In this document: piece by piece, positions 21,699 through 34,200 of the stretch
How the letters are laid out: every line of letters begins with the position of its first letter
Numbering within the stretch: the first letter of the stretch is position 1
NCBI GenBank assembly: GCA_020055645.1
Contig: CM034546.1
Span: forward strand, 69,688,001-69,752,000
Origin: Tomocerus qinae
Lineage: Eukaryota; Arthropoda; Collembola; Entomobryomorpha; Tomoceridae
DNA length: 64,000 bases
Direction of reading: 5' to 3'
Notes under the pieces: model-generated
Seen by the model: the letters and a program-made list of their open reading frames with translations, nothing else
Told to the model about the DNA's origin: nothing
Databases searched by the model: none
Program-made: the position numbers and the translations under genes

Positions 21699-22294
21699 TT
21701 TACAATGACTCGCTACGGGAAATCCAAATTCGTTCTAAACTCTGAAACTATTGGCTATATATAAAACTTCGAAAATAACACAGAAATTATGATTGTACTC
21801 ACCTACCGTAATAATAGGCTAATTCCTCCTAACAAATGTAAAACGGTTTCGGTCTTCGGTGCATTGTCATGATTGTCGTGGCAGGCCTCCCCCACTTCAC
21901 AATTTCTTTTTCTATGCATAAAAATTACCCATACTTTAATTTTCTCTTTGTAAAGCTACCTCAGTCTATATTTTTAGCATCGCAAAATAATGCAGCTTTT
22001 TTCAGGATCCGACAGATAACAAGCGAATATTTCCCAATCCATGTTATCCATTTAATTCTTTTCCGCGTAAAGAGTCACTTAAATAGTTGCAATAGTGGTA
22101 TATTATAATTTTACAATACCAAAACAAAATATATACACTTACAAGTAATCGAAGTAAATATAAATTGTAGGGGAATAATAATGTTGGAAAAACTCATGTA
22201 AAATCTTCTTGATCCATTATAATAATACATGGTTGCCTTTACAGTATTGCAAAGGCCAAAACAGTCTATCTTTTACTTTTAGTAATATTGTAGG

Positions 22295-22579
22295 GTGCTT
22301 TATTTGTTTTTGTTACCTATAAACAAGCTATTTAAATTGTCGTATATTTATCAAGTTGAGACTGGCCCCGAAATAGCCCGTCTTTTGATTGGTTTTGCAC
22401 TTGTTTTTGCTGTTACAATAAATTGTCAATGCGCAATTTTCTATATTGTCAGTAAATTGAAAATTGCCAGTAAAATTATTTTAATACATCCTTTAAATCT
22501 TTTTACTGACGGATTAAAAGAGATCGAGAATTTTCAGGGTACTAAATCACATGAAATTGTATTTTCTAGAAGCAATTAA
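22295..22579 (+). pseudogene. Possible chemoreceptor exon relic
   Basis: An isolated frame with a transmembrane stretch (LLIGFALVFAVTI) followed by CAIFYIVSKLKIAS and HPLNLF. The order of features resembles residues about 70-112 of the complete minus-strand receptor nearby (SSEYLISGILLML, LSYMKSDDLAYITNITAHF). No start, no neighbouring exons and no good splice sites were found. I regard it as a decayed paralogue; it could also be chance hydrophobic sequence. Confidence 0.35.
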
Positions 22580-23992
22580 TATATTTATTATTTATGTAAT
22601 GGAAGATGGAAGACGTTCTCCCATATTGAACAGTAACATTATAGGACAGAGCAGCAGGTAAATAGCCCATGGAGTCAAGAACATGTTTTATGTTTGATTG
22701 GTCTTTGTAGTAGTTTTAGACTACCTGCGTATATATGAAAAGGTGAAAAAGGAAAAATGATTAAAAAAATTTACTTTTTGCCTTTTGTGTAAAAAAGGCA
22801 TTGCGTTTTTGCTCCTTGGTTTTTAACACCCAAAAATATATCTTAAAGAAAAGTTTTAAAAATTATTTCTAAGGACAATTGCCACGCCCCCTCCTAATTA
22901 CTTTTCTTGTTCGGCCATAAATTTAAGCAAACATGTAAAACAAAAGTTATATATTGTATTGATTGATTGATTAAGTGCATCTGCGATTCCTTATATATGA
23001 AACATGTATCGCTCATTTTTCAATACAATTGGATCCGGTCTCGGTGAAAAGAGTTAAGGGTGGCTAATAGTGGGGGTTTAGCTCCTCCCACAAGTACATC
23101 AATGATGGCAAAAGCAAAGCTAACTGCACTGCACTAAAAATTAAATCCTTCCCTGGTATAAAGTAGTCCCTTTAGCACTCCAAATTCCGCCAACACAAAA
23201 TTACATTTACCTTCGCACACAAACAACAGATTAGATAGGTGAAAATTCATACTTTTATAGAATCCGGATATATTTTCAAACGGATCAAAAATCTGTAAGA
23301 AAGACGGAACTAGGACAGAAAACAAATATCTAGTTTGTTTTGAGTGTGCACTGTAACCTGTAACTCTAGTTCCATACTTGTTTTGCGTACTCTGCCACTC
23401 TAGATTTGTGGGTCGTTCTCTGATGGTTTTGCTTATACATTTTTTCAAATTACAGACCTTTATAATAGTGGACATAAATCAAAAAATAATCAACCGATTT
23501 CATTTCGGTAAATTTTGTGTTGATCCTCCAGGATTTGTCTGGAATATGTGGCTCTCAGATTTTTAAATTATTTGATTGTAATAAAAATAAATCACAATAT
23601 TGTCGCAGAAAATTTCCGCGCCCTTTTTCTATAAAATTTTTTTTTTTGAAACGCTAATTATGACCCACTTGGTTTGTTTTTGAAAATTCGGAGGGCCACA
23701 AGTTCCAGGGAAATGTTTAATCTTTCCAACAATAGTCACCAAAATCTTGTACGTGCAATATTACTTCAGATATTTTCACTTTCCTGAGATAGGAAATTAA
23801 CATTACTGATACTCAACCTTGAAACTTGGAAAGTTTCGAGGATAGACTAAGCTTGTTGTCTATATGTAAAAGGTTAATAAGTTCGTGCTTGGCTCAGTTG
23901 GTGGAAGAGTATCGATCGCGTTAACAGGGAAGGGTGGAGTCCCCCCGACTGGCTTTACTTAGTAAAAACAACAACTCGACAATATTTTTGTA
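22580..23992. other. Intergenic, no gene recognised
   Basis: AT-rich, with frames at 23134-23475 (-) and 23378-23566 (+) that show no family signal. No repeat ends were identified with confidence. Confidence 0.35.
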
Positions 23993-24258
23993 TATGTTAC
24001 AGGAGATGTTCAAAATGCTTGGGATATAATATGTATTTTCAGAAACCCAAATTTTGATTTTTAGCAAAGCTAACCTAATTTAAAACAACTTGTAGAGTAT
24101 AAATTGTACTTTCATGCAAGTTTGTTTGTTTTAAATCAGGTTAGGTTCGTTATTCGTTACTAATCAAAATTTTGGTTTCTGATCTGAAAATACATATTAT
24201 ATCCCAGGCATTTTGCATATTATGTCTTGTCTGTACTATACACATTTCCTGTAACATA
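23993..24258. repeat. Foldback MITE-like element
   Basis: Left arm strings GTTACAGGAGATGTTC, GGGATATAATATGTATTTTC and TAGCAAAGCTAACCTAA return inverted as GAAAATACATATTATATCCC and TTCCTGTAAC on the right. Arms are about 100 bp with a short loop around 24110. No coding content. Confidence 0.75.
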
Positions 24259-24597
24259 AATACGGTAATGGTTCAGCGATAAGACGTTTGTGGAAAATCA
24301 TAAGCTTTTTGATTACGATTTTTATTTACTTTCCTGCTGTTCTATTCTATCTGTAAAAGAAAAGTATTAGACTGCTTTATTAGATTTATTGATTTACGCT
24401 AGAATTGGAATTAGCTAACGTCAAATAAATAAGTCAGACAGATGTCAAATAATAATATTGCCTTCGGTCTTCCCAAATCCTATTTATAACTTCATATTAT
24501 GTATTAAATATTGTTTATCAGTTCAAAAACCTGTACAATAAATTCCTCTCTGTATAATCAGTTTACATTTGCTTAATATGCGCAAAATATGACATTT

Positions 24598-24829
24598 TTA
24601 TTTCATTACAAATTGATCATAGAGTATAGGTAGTACAACAATATGTATAGCTTGTACATTAGTAGATATCTGTCCATTTACTATTTGCCCATAAACACCT
24701 AATTTTACACCATTGACCATTACACTAACCTTAATAAATATATAATTTTTCATGTGCGTTAAGCACATCTCACCACAAAGATAATGGACAATCACGAAAG
24801 CTGGTCGCGTGGTACTGCATAATACAATT
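24598..24829 (-). other. Possible orphan terminal exon
   Basis: A minus-strand frame preceded by a fair acceptor (TATTATGCAG at 24829-24820) and ending at a TAA. It reads roughly PAFVIVHYLCGEMCLTH then KVSVMVNGVKLGVYG. No upstream exon could be joined and the family is not recognised, so chance is a real possibility. Confidence 0.2.
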
Positions 24830-26861
24830 AATTAGTATTATTATAATTTCCTTTTCTTCCCATCAAATATATTTGACCTATAAAAGCCTGTGTTACATTT
24901 TAGTAGAAATGTTATCTTAATGAAAATTGCTGTCTAGGTTTGTATCTATAGGTAGTAAATAAAACATCTGATTTAGTAGTAATAAATATTTCAAACAGCA
25001 AAGAATAATGAAAGCCTTTATTGGTAAAAACCTTTATTTAATTTAAGATAATATTTTATCGTTTGAAAAAGTCGCAAGTAAAAGTCCAGAAGCTAAAGTC
25101 ATTTGAAAATGCTCACTAAAATCCAATTGTTCCATATTTAAAACAAAAATTAACAACAAAAATGTTAGTAGGATAAATACGATAATCTTTAGTATTCTCG
25201 AGGGCCTAATAATTACAAAACATATTATTTGCTTTACAGCACGTCCCACTAAATGTTGATGAAGGTAAAGGTTCTGTTATTGTAAAAGGGGCATGCATGG
25301 CCTTGCTTAGAATTATTTTATAATGTTTACTTCGCCATTTAATCGGTATTATTGTTGTTGCATGACATTGTTGTTGCTAAACAAAATTGTGACGCATTAC
25401 GCTCAAAATAATTATACAACGAATTATCATGCAGTTTGCAGTAGCATAAATGCATCATTTAGCAATTACTTGTCCCTTTTTTGCACATGCACCAAAAGGT
25501 AATAAAATATATATAGTCTTCAGAGTAGAGCAGGAACTTTAATAAAAATAATTATATAGATGCGTACAAGGTCAATTATTATTTTATTATGGATATTAAA
25601 GGGAATACTCATTTCTTGTTAGAATGTTTTAAATTAAAATTAATAACAATAGAGACTTGGGGGCGGGGGATATTTTCAATTCCAGGTTTTAAGCCTACAG
25701 ATAGCGTCGTGTTAAAATGACAACATTGTCAATACAAAAGATGTTATAAATGTACATAATAAGTGATCTAATCTTGGGGTGCATTACTAAAAAGATGATG
25801 ATGGAAAGATTACAGGTTTGGTCACATCAACAAGAGCAGTAAAAAATGACCTGGGGCAACAGAAGAATAGGCAACGCAAAGTTAATAAACTTTAGGTACC
25901 TGGAGAAGCAGTAATAATATTACTATGGAATCAAGATCCTGGAGCCTGGAGGCTTTTAACAACTGTCATAAATAACATACCTAAAAGTATGTGCATCTGA
26001 TTGTGCTCATTAGGTTCTGTGTGGGGGTGGATACCCAACAATTAAATCTACCCATATGTCTGCCAAGTCTGTCAGATCTGCCATATATTTATTCTCAAGT
26101 CAGCCGTTAACCAGGTTATGCAAAATGTTGTTTCATTATAAATGCACATAATAAGTATTATGTACTTATAAAGTATACAGGAATGGGATACCTGAGAATT
26201 TTTCTTTGCAAAGATTTGTGCAACCATCTGAAAATACCCAGAAAAGTGTTTTTGCAACCAATAGTGGTATGGTTCAATTCAAAGGTTTCGGATACATAGA
26301 ATTATTAATACAGTTATTTAAATTATGAAATGTAACTTCATTCTCATAATAGTGCAACCAACAGTAGGGTAGCTTATTTTAACCAGCATTTTAGCATTTC
26401 TGCTATTTGGCATTAGTGATTAATAAAATGACCATTTTAATGACAATTTTGACAACCTAAATAGCCCTCAATTATTTAGTCGTAGTTTGACAACAAATAA
26501 ATTCTTTCTAAGATATAAGGGAAGGATAGCTTTGTCTTAAATACATATCCAGTTGTCAGTTCTCAATAGTATTGAGGACTGGTTGGTTGATCTTATTTAT
26601 TGGCCAAGGGCTAAAGATAGTGATAGTAATACTAATAATCCAAAGGAATACTTAATTTTAGCTAAACCATAAATATTAATAACTCAATATCAGCGTAAAC
26701 CTTAAATTTTGTTTGAGTGTCTTCCAATATTTTAATTTTGATTTATTATAAGATTTAAGACCTAAAATGTAAAATTGAAAATATCCATTGTTCCATATTT
26801 ATAAACCCTGTATAAATATTTTTACCATCCACAAGTCCACAATATTCTTCAATTACTGACG
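24830..26861. other. Intergenic, no gene recognised
   Basis: AT-rich. The minus-strand frame 25043-25249 has one hydrophobic helix (IVFILLTFLLLIFVL) but no supporting exons. Nothing else is nameable. Confidence 0.3.
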
Positions 26862-27113
26862 ATGAGTTATATATCAGACATGCAATACATTACTGTAAGT
26901 ATTGCTATGTACTTGTATGGTTTCTTCAAAGTCAAGTCAGAAATTTCCCTCGAATTCATGCATTTATTACCCTTTCTTGCGTTGGCACTGTCTGGATCAC
27001 TATCTGGATTTACTTTTGAGTTGATTATTTACCACGACCGCAGGAAACTTTTAATTATAAACTCACCACTGGACTTGCTCATTCTAAATTTTGCTTGGTT
27101 TTGTTTATTGTAA
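26862..27113 (+). pseudogene. Second possible chemoreceptor exon relic
   Basis: 83-codon frame with membrane-type stretches (ITVSIAMYLYGFF, LLPFLALALSGSLSGF) followed by FELIIYHDRRKLLIINSPLDLL. The pattern E-x-(hydrophobic 20)-(F/Y)-basic-loop-(I/L)xx(S/H)PL-(D/N)L parallels the fragment at 22295-22579 and the same region of the complete receptor at 20083-21698. No partner exons are visible. Weak call. Confidence 0.35.
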
Positions 27114-27229
27114 AATAAACTTACATAACACTATGTAGTAAGTGATGCAATATTACTACAGCTCAGACTATTTCAAATCAATCCAAGTGATAGTCGCACT
27201 CTTACTCCGTAGTATTCATTAAAATAATT

Positions 27230-30121
27230 ATGAAAGTTTTGACTTGTCTAACGTTTTTGGTAGTGATTATATCAGCGTACAATTTAAGTGGATCCGATGC
27301 ACAACTCCAAATAGCAAGTGTCAACTCATTGGCAGATGCAATAGTAAGTTCTTCTTTTCTTCCATTTTAATTATCAATTGTAATTTGATCTAATTTGTTT
27401 TATGTAGCGATACCTCTTAAAATTCGGCTACATTCGCGACATAAAGGAGGTGATTGCCCTTCTTAATCCCGCGGCTAGCACAGGATTGATAAATCCAACG
27501 AGTCCAGCAAGATCTGCCCTGCGGATTGCCCTATCGAAATTCCAACAATATGCAAAACTACCACAAACTGGAGAATTCGATGATGCAACTAAAGCCAAAA
27601 TGAATTCTCCTCGATGTGGAAATAAAGATATTCTTCCCGAAATCCCAGCGGCTGCCGGGGATCTCCTCGGGTCATTACTAAAACGAAAAAAGCGCTACAT
27701 ATTTTCAGGATTCAAATGGCAGAAGTTAGAATTGACTTATCGTTTCATTTCTTTCTCTGAAACTGGTTTCGAACCCACTATTATTCAGAAAGAAGTAGCA
27801 AGAGCCTTTGAATATTGGAGCAATGAAACGAATTTGATGTTTACAAGATCCGAAAGTCCTAATGTTGACATTGAAATCAAATTTGCTAGAGGAAGTCATG
27901 GCGATATAGAAGCTTTCGATGGTAATTGAATTACATTTTAAATTCTGATGCCACTTCTTCGATATCGACATCTTCAATGTTATTTTGACCTACAAATTAT
28001 ATGCAAAGAATGAACATTCTAATTCCTTTTCCATGTTAGTTAAATTTTCATGATAAAACAATAATTGTGTCATTTGAAGTCATGAAAGTTTGTTCTGTTT
28101 ACTTAGGGCGTGGAATAACGCTTGCTCATGCCTTCCCACCAGGACCTGAAATAGGAGGAGATGTTCATTTCGGTAATTTTACATGTAGTAGTTTCATTTC
28201 TAGTTGTTTACATGCATGTAAATTATTGGAACTTAGATTTATTGTCAAAAGTAGTACTTAACAGTTTATGTTCATGAATTTTAGATGATGATGAAGAATG
28301 GACTTCCAAAGTTCTGTCGGGAACTAATTTTTTTCATGTGGCTGTACATGAAATCGGACATGCACTAGGATTAAGGCATTCTGATATCGAAGAAGCTGTA
28401 ATGTACGCATTTTCTAGAGGCTATAATCCAGATTTCAAACTGCACGAAGATGATGTTCAAGGAATTAGGGTATTTTTAAATCATCATTTAAAAAGTAGTG
28501 GCAAACTAGTTATACATTGTATAGTAGATAGCTTCAAGACTGTTAAAATAGTTGTTGTGTTGCTTAATCTACGGCATCTAATCTAAGGCATAAGACTGTA
28601 CTTATATGACGGTATGTCAAGAACTTGATACCTTTCGTATAGATTTTAAATCAAAGCATTATGTATTTTGGCCAGTAAAATGGAAATTGGTACTTATTGT
28701 AACGAATTATTGAAATGCAGTCAATATACGGAGAAAAAGGCGAAGAACCGAAACCAGGAGACACGACGAGTACTACAACACGCTCGGCTTCTCCCTTTGG
28801 GGAATCTTCTGATCCTCCCCCAGTTAATCCACCAATTGCAGGTTCTGGCTCTTCCCAAGATTTATGCCGAGATTCTCATCTTGATGATATAACAGCCATG
28901 CCAAATGGAGATATTTATGCATTTAAAGGTACCTGCCTAAAAATATAATGATTTTTACATATTCGTATCCATATAATAGTTGTTAATGTATTGAAAGTAT
29001 TGATAATGCTATATTTTGGTCTTCGATGACATTAGACAGATGAAAATTTGGTTGTAATTTTATATGACGTATAATTTCAAAAAATTAATTGTTAGCAATT
29101 TGAGCATTCAAAACTTTTTGTCTGTAAATTAATTATTTTAGGTGCGTACGCCTTCAAAATTCACGCTGATGGCCAGGGAGTGGATAAGAAACGATCTGAA
29201 AGAATTGACTATCTTTACCGAGGTCTGCGATCACCCATTGATGCAGCAGTTACCTTGAAAGACAACAAAACTTATTTCTTTAAAGGCAGTCAATATTGGC
29301 GCTACGATGACAAAGGGAAATTAGATGGAAAATTCCCCCAAAAAATTAGTTCTGGTTTTCCTGGGATTCCGAATGACATTGATACAGCCTTTATTTGGTC
29401 TGGAGATGATCAACTTTACTTTTTTAAAGGTGCATTTACAACTAATATACAAATTATCATATGTCTCTGAAGATTTTCTTTAATAGGAATTTGATTTCTG
29501 TTCTCCCGTTCGAACTATTTAAAAACTGATTAATCGTAAAGATTCGTAATAGTTTTGGTAACATATAATATTGTGTATACTATAATTTCATGTGTTTGTA
29601 GGAGGACAATATTGGAGTTTCATATCTGAAGAGGAGCCACAAGTTCCGACCAATTTTCCATTGCCAATTTCCCAGTGGTTAGGACTCCCACTGAAAGAAA
29701 TAGATGCTGCATTCCAAGCACCAGAAGGACCTACATATTTCTTTAAAAATGATTCGTATTGGTTGTTTGACGATGAAAACTTTGAGGTCTTTTAAAACAA
29801 AATTTACATTTAATTTAAGAAGAGAAAGCATTTTGGCTTTAGTATCTATTAGCAATGAGTACAAATGATATTTTAATTATTGACAAACAACAGGTGGCTA
29901 CAGCAGATCCTATCTACCCTCGATCAAGTCGGATCATGTGGTTTGGCTGTACAAAGTATCGTCCTGAAATCAAAGATTTGAGAGAAGGGTGGATAAAAAG
30001 GACAGTGAAGAAAATCGTCCACACAGTCAAAACCATATTTGACTACAAGGTTGACAAGATAAAGTCCCTTACTTGGAAAATCAAGCAATCTTTGCCAATC
30101 CTTAGGGATGATGCTCGCTGA
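27230..30121 (+). CDS. Mmp: Matrix metalloproteinase (secreted, hemopexin type)
   Basis: Eight exons join in frame to 595 aa: 27230-27343, 27408-27921, 28107-28172, 28285-28469, 28721-28928, 29142-29429, 29602-29786 and 29894-30121. Order: signal peptide (1-16 or slightly longer); peptidoglycan-binding-like prodomain with a cysteine switch SPRCGNKD (Cys108); furin site KRKKR (130-134); metzincin catalytic domain with HEIGHALGLRH (zinc ligands His253, His257, His263; Glu254 catalytic) and Met-turn Met271; Pro/Ser/Thr hinge; four-bladed hemopexin domain bracketed by Cys in QDLC and WFGC. It ends in a basic amphipathic tail with no membrane segment, so it is predicted to be secreted. Role in the family: extracellular-matrix turnover in growth, moulting and wound repair. 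The cysteine switch departs from the usual PRCGVPD at its last residues. Confidence 0.95.
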
Positions 30122-31266
30122 ATTTGTAACAAATTTTTGTCAAAGTTATGATATCATATTAAAATTATATTATCCCTTTGGTATGGATTCAATATAATTC
30201 ACATCACATTCCAAACAATACGTAAAAACTAAGTAAACCTTTTTTAAAAAAAGTTTGGCTATGGGCGTGTTAGTAAGTTAGGATGCACTTACGCCCATAT
30301 GCGTGAAAATGGATTTATAATAGAAATTGGCTTAAAATGTGATCATAAAATATGAAGGTAACAAATTATATTGACATTGACTTTTGAACTACATAAATAT
30401 TAATATTTACTAAAGTATCCTATGCATCTCATCAGTAAGCCAACTATACAGCTAAGTGCATAAATCGAAGTAAATTCTTAGCAATATATGAACTAAAGGA
30501 TTTTCCTTGAATGAAATCCTGTCGCTTAACGTTGTGACTATTTTTATATAAAAATACAACATAGTGATTCTGCCTATAAGCATTCAGTATTTAATTACCT
30601 AATACATTTATGTAAATTTAAATAGGAAATTAGCATTTATAAAGGATCGCCACTTATAATATTCTCCCTACCACAGCCACCCCACCCTCCGATTAGATAT
30701 CAGACCCTTAGTAGAAAGCCTTTTGGCGGATCTAATGGGCCTAATCTCGTCAAAATTGGCTAACGTTAAGTGGGTTAAAAATATTTTGAAAATAAAAAGT
30801 TTTCACAAATTATACCTGCTTCCCAACACTCGACTCTCAAAATTTCCCCAGATTTCCAAAAATATTATTTTAGAATATCTTTTCCAGAAGCATTACAAGA
30901 ATCGCTTTATATAGTATTTTTCCACCAATTTTCATCAAATTCAGGGGTGGTTGATTAACCAAATATTTTTGCGGATTAGTCCACTTTTAAAAAAATCAGT
31001 CTCTAACCGTTATTTTTTTATGATTGAGAGTGAGAACTCTTTACAAATAACCTCCCTGAATATTGACAGCATATAATACTAATCTATCTATTGGTATTTA
31101 TTTGTATTGTCTTACACCTAAATACACCCAATCATCCTATTCCCTGTTCATTTGAATCGTTTTGCATCTTCAAAGGTAAATATCAGTATTTATTGCTAAA
31201 TTTTTTTGGCTTTTCGATTTGAATTGTATATTTCACAATCGATATCAAATTAATTCGATTACAAAT
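30122..31266. other. Convergent intergenic spacer
   Basis: Spacer between the MMP gene and the 3' end of the receptor kinase. It holds the inverted pair TGGGCGTGTTAGTAAG/CTTACGCCCA near 30263-30297 and otherwise nothing recognisable. Confidence 0.4.
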
Positions 31267-34200
31267 TCAATTTTCATTGTAGTAACAATAGGGAGTATAG
31301 TTGTCCTCATCTGCTACATTCTAAAAACAAAAATTACATCATGAGATTAATGGCAATTGTGTGTGATAAAGATTTTTGTTGGGTCTGGGGGGTGTGGCTG
31401 TTCATCGATACATTAAATATTCAATGGATAACTGTTTTAGAGAAGTTCTAAGAATAAAAACTCTTTAATTTACCAGGTGGTTAATTACATTAATGATTCG
31501 GTCTAGTCTGCACTTACATAATTCGTAAAGAAATCTCTCAAGACACTGAAGGTAGGTCTTTCCGTTGGGTTTTTGTTCCAGCACGAATGCATTAATTTGT
31601 ACCTGCATACGAAAATCAAACGATTGTTAAAATAACTTTACAGGAGTAATTATTTGGATATTTTTAAAGCCACTCTAACTACCAGGCAATAACTACAAAC
31701 AATTTAACAGACTTCAATGCAAATTAATAAATTAGATTAATAACTTAAACTCTAAAGTGAAAATTGATAACGAGAAACGCGAATTACGACATCACAAATT
31801 GGCACAAAGTTTTAATGTTTTACAAATCAACAGTGGCGTATTTAGGTTCTAGATTTCTCAGTCCTTGATCCAACATGTCCATAAACTCTATCGTCCAAGA
31901 AATTCCAGGATACGGAACATTTCCAAGTGAAAATATTTCCCATATAGTCACGCCATATGCCCATACATCTGACTGAGTAGAAAAGGTCATATCTCTCAGA
32001 GATTCAATAGCCATCCATTTCCATGGCAAAGGATTAGTTGTGTCCTTTTTTTTATATTCACTGTACTCATACATTCGGCGACTTAAACCAAAATCTGATA
32101 TTTTCACAACTTCTCCCTCTGCAAGAAGAATATTCCGGGCAGCAAGATCAGAATGAACCACCTGAAATTAGAAATAAATGTCAGTTGAATATTAGAGGTA
32201 TAGATTACAACAGATTTGCTTTACTGCATACCTTTTTAGAGGAAAGATAATCCATACCAATTGCAATTTCTTTTGACCATCGCAGGCATTTCGAATAAAG
32301 CTCCGATCTACAAACGAAAGGAAAATATCAAAATGGCATAATTAACAAAATATAGAAGTTAAATTGGTACTTAATCGACCAATGAACGCTATCCAGTACT
32401 CAACTTTTTGCCTTTAGACCAGCCAATTTACTTTTAGGAAAAAACCAGTTTATTCTTAGAAAAGACCAATTTTTACTTTTAGGAAAAAACCAGTTTATTT
32501 TTAGAAAATACCAGTTATCTTTTGTCTATTGTAACAGTTGACTAAGACCAATTTTCGAATAAACGGTTTTGATACTACAAGGTACATCCATAAGAAAAAT
32601 CAAACAAAATAGTCATTGAAAACCAAGAATAAATACATGATAAGAATCATTGTGCAGATGAAGTACTATGTAATATCTATAGTTCTAGTCCAGGTATTGA
32701 GTGATCTTTGATGTTCTCTACGGATGTACGTGATAAGTCTGCAATCTACTTTCGTTATGAACTAAATCAGGTTACGTTGATTATAAGGCAACTATGAAAT
32801 TTAAATTCTGATACTTCCCAAACTACAATTGTTTCATTCCTAAACTTTAGTTTCAGCCATTGTATTGACTACTGGCGTGGCTGAAACTTGAAGGTTATAT
32901 TGAGTGGAATCCAGAACAAGGGACTATTTTTTAGATGCCAGAAATTGTAACTGAAGCAGTAATGATGTATATTTTTATCCTATTTCTCATTTTCGCCCAA
33001 ACAGCCAAAATGTTTGGAATATGGCATATTTTGGCTAAATGACTTCCCTGTCCACTCGAAACGGAGTTCCAGTAGTTACAATTACAGTTTTACTTGCCTC
33101 CATTGTTTAAAAACTAATAAAATTTGGTAATTGTTTCGTTGTGTATGGCCCGGTTGCCAAAGTTCTGTAAGTGTATAAGATTCTGGACGTTGAAATGAAT
33201 TTAAATAAATAGAAACTTTAAGCAGCTTAACCGCCATTCTTACTGGTGAAAATTGTAGTCCTCTGAAATATCTTGTTTAATATTTCGGAGATGAGAATGT
33301 AAAGATCCCAAAGAACAAAGTTCGGTGGCAATGAACAGTAAACCTGAATCGACACAAAAATATAGCTTAGTCATTTTTTCTAAACATTTAAAACAAATTA
33401 ATTGAGGATTACGAAGTTATGAAATGGAATATTTATTAATAAATACTATTAGGCTCCCTCAAGCATATGTGTGACTCAATTTTGAAAGGTAAGTTTGTAT
33501 CTAAGATAGTGAATTTTCTCACATTTGTCGGGAACCATAACTCGATTAAAATTAAATGGAAAATGTTGATTCATATTTGAAGGTGGGCTCAAACTTCGTA
33601 TACAAGTCTTTTCGATAACTTCACACACATGGCACGGGCGACAATTTGTAAGTGAAGATATTTACCATTTTGGAAATATTTTTGGGTTTTAAAGTAAAAA
33701 AATTCTTTTCTTCCTTTTTAGGATATGACATAGCCCGTCGGCCCCTTCGCTTTGTATTTAACAGGTCTTTTGGATAAAGTTATTAAATGTAATTAGTGGC
33801 TATCCGGGTAATCCGGGAATGTATAAAACCATAACTACGTAAATTTAATAGTAAATGTTCCATCCAAAGAAATGTCACACATTAGACTCAATCATACTTA
33901 CCCGTTTTTATCTCCTTTGTGTACGCCCCAACCAGTTTGATTATATTATCATGTGGTCCGACGTAAATCATCATTTTCAATTCAGACATTAATCCTTTTA
34001 AAATTACTGGGGCAAAAACATGTTTAATAGTTTTGAATGCAAACTCGCCGCCATAAGAAATAATGCTACCCTTGTACACAATTCCAAATTGACCGGATCC
34101 TAAGATTTCATTTTCATCTGTATTGTTAAAACCAAACAACAATTAACGTACTATGGAACTTTTCGGTTAAAATAACATTTTATATTATAACACCAAAACT

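Noticed and set aside
23134-23475. 113-codon minus-strand frame
   Set aside because: No recognisable family and no supporting splice structure.
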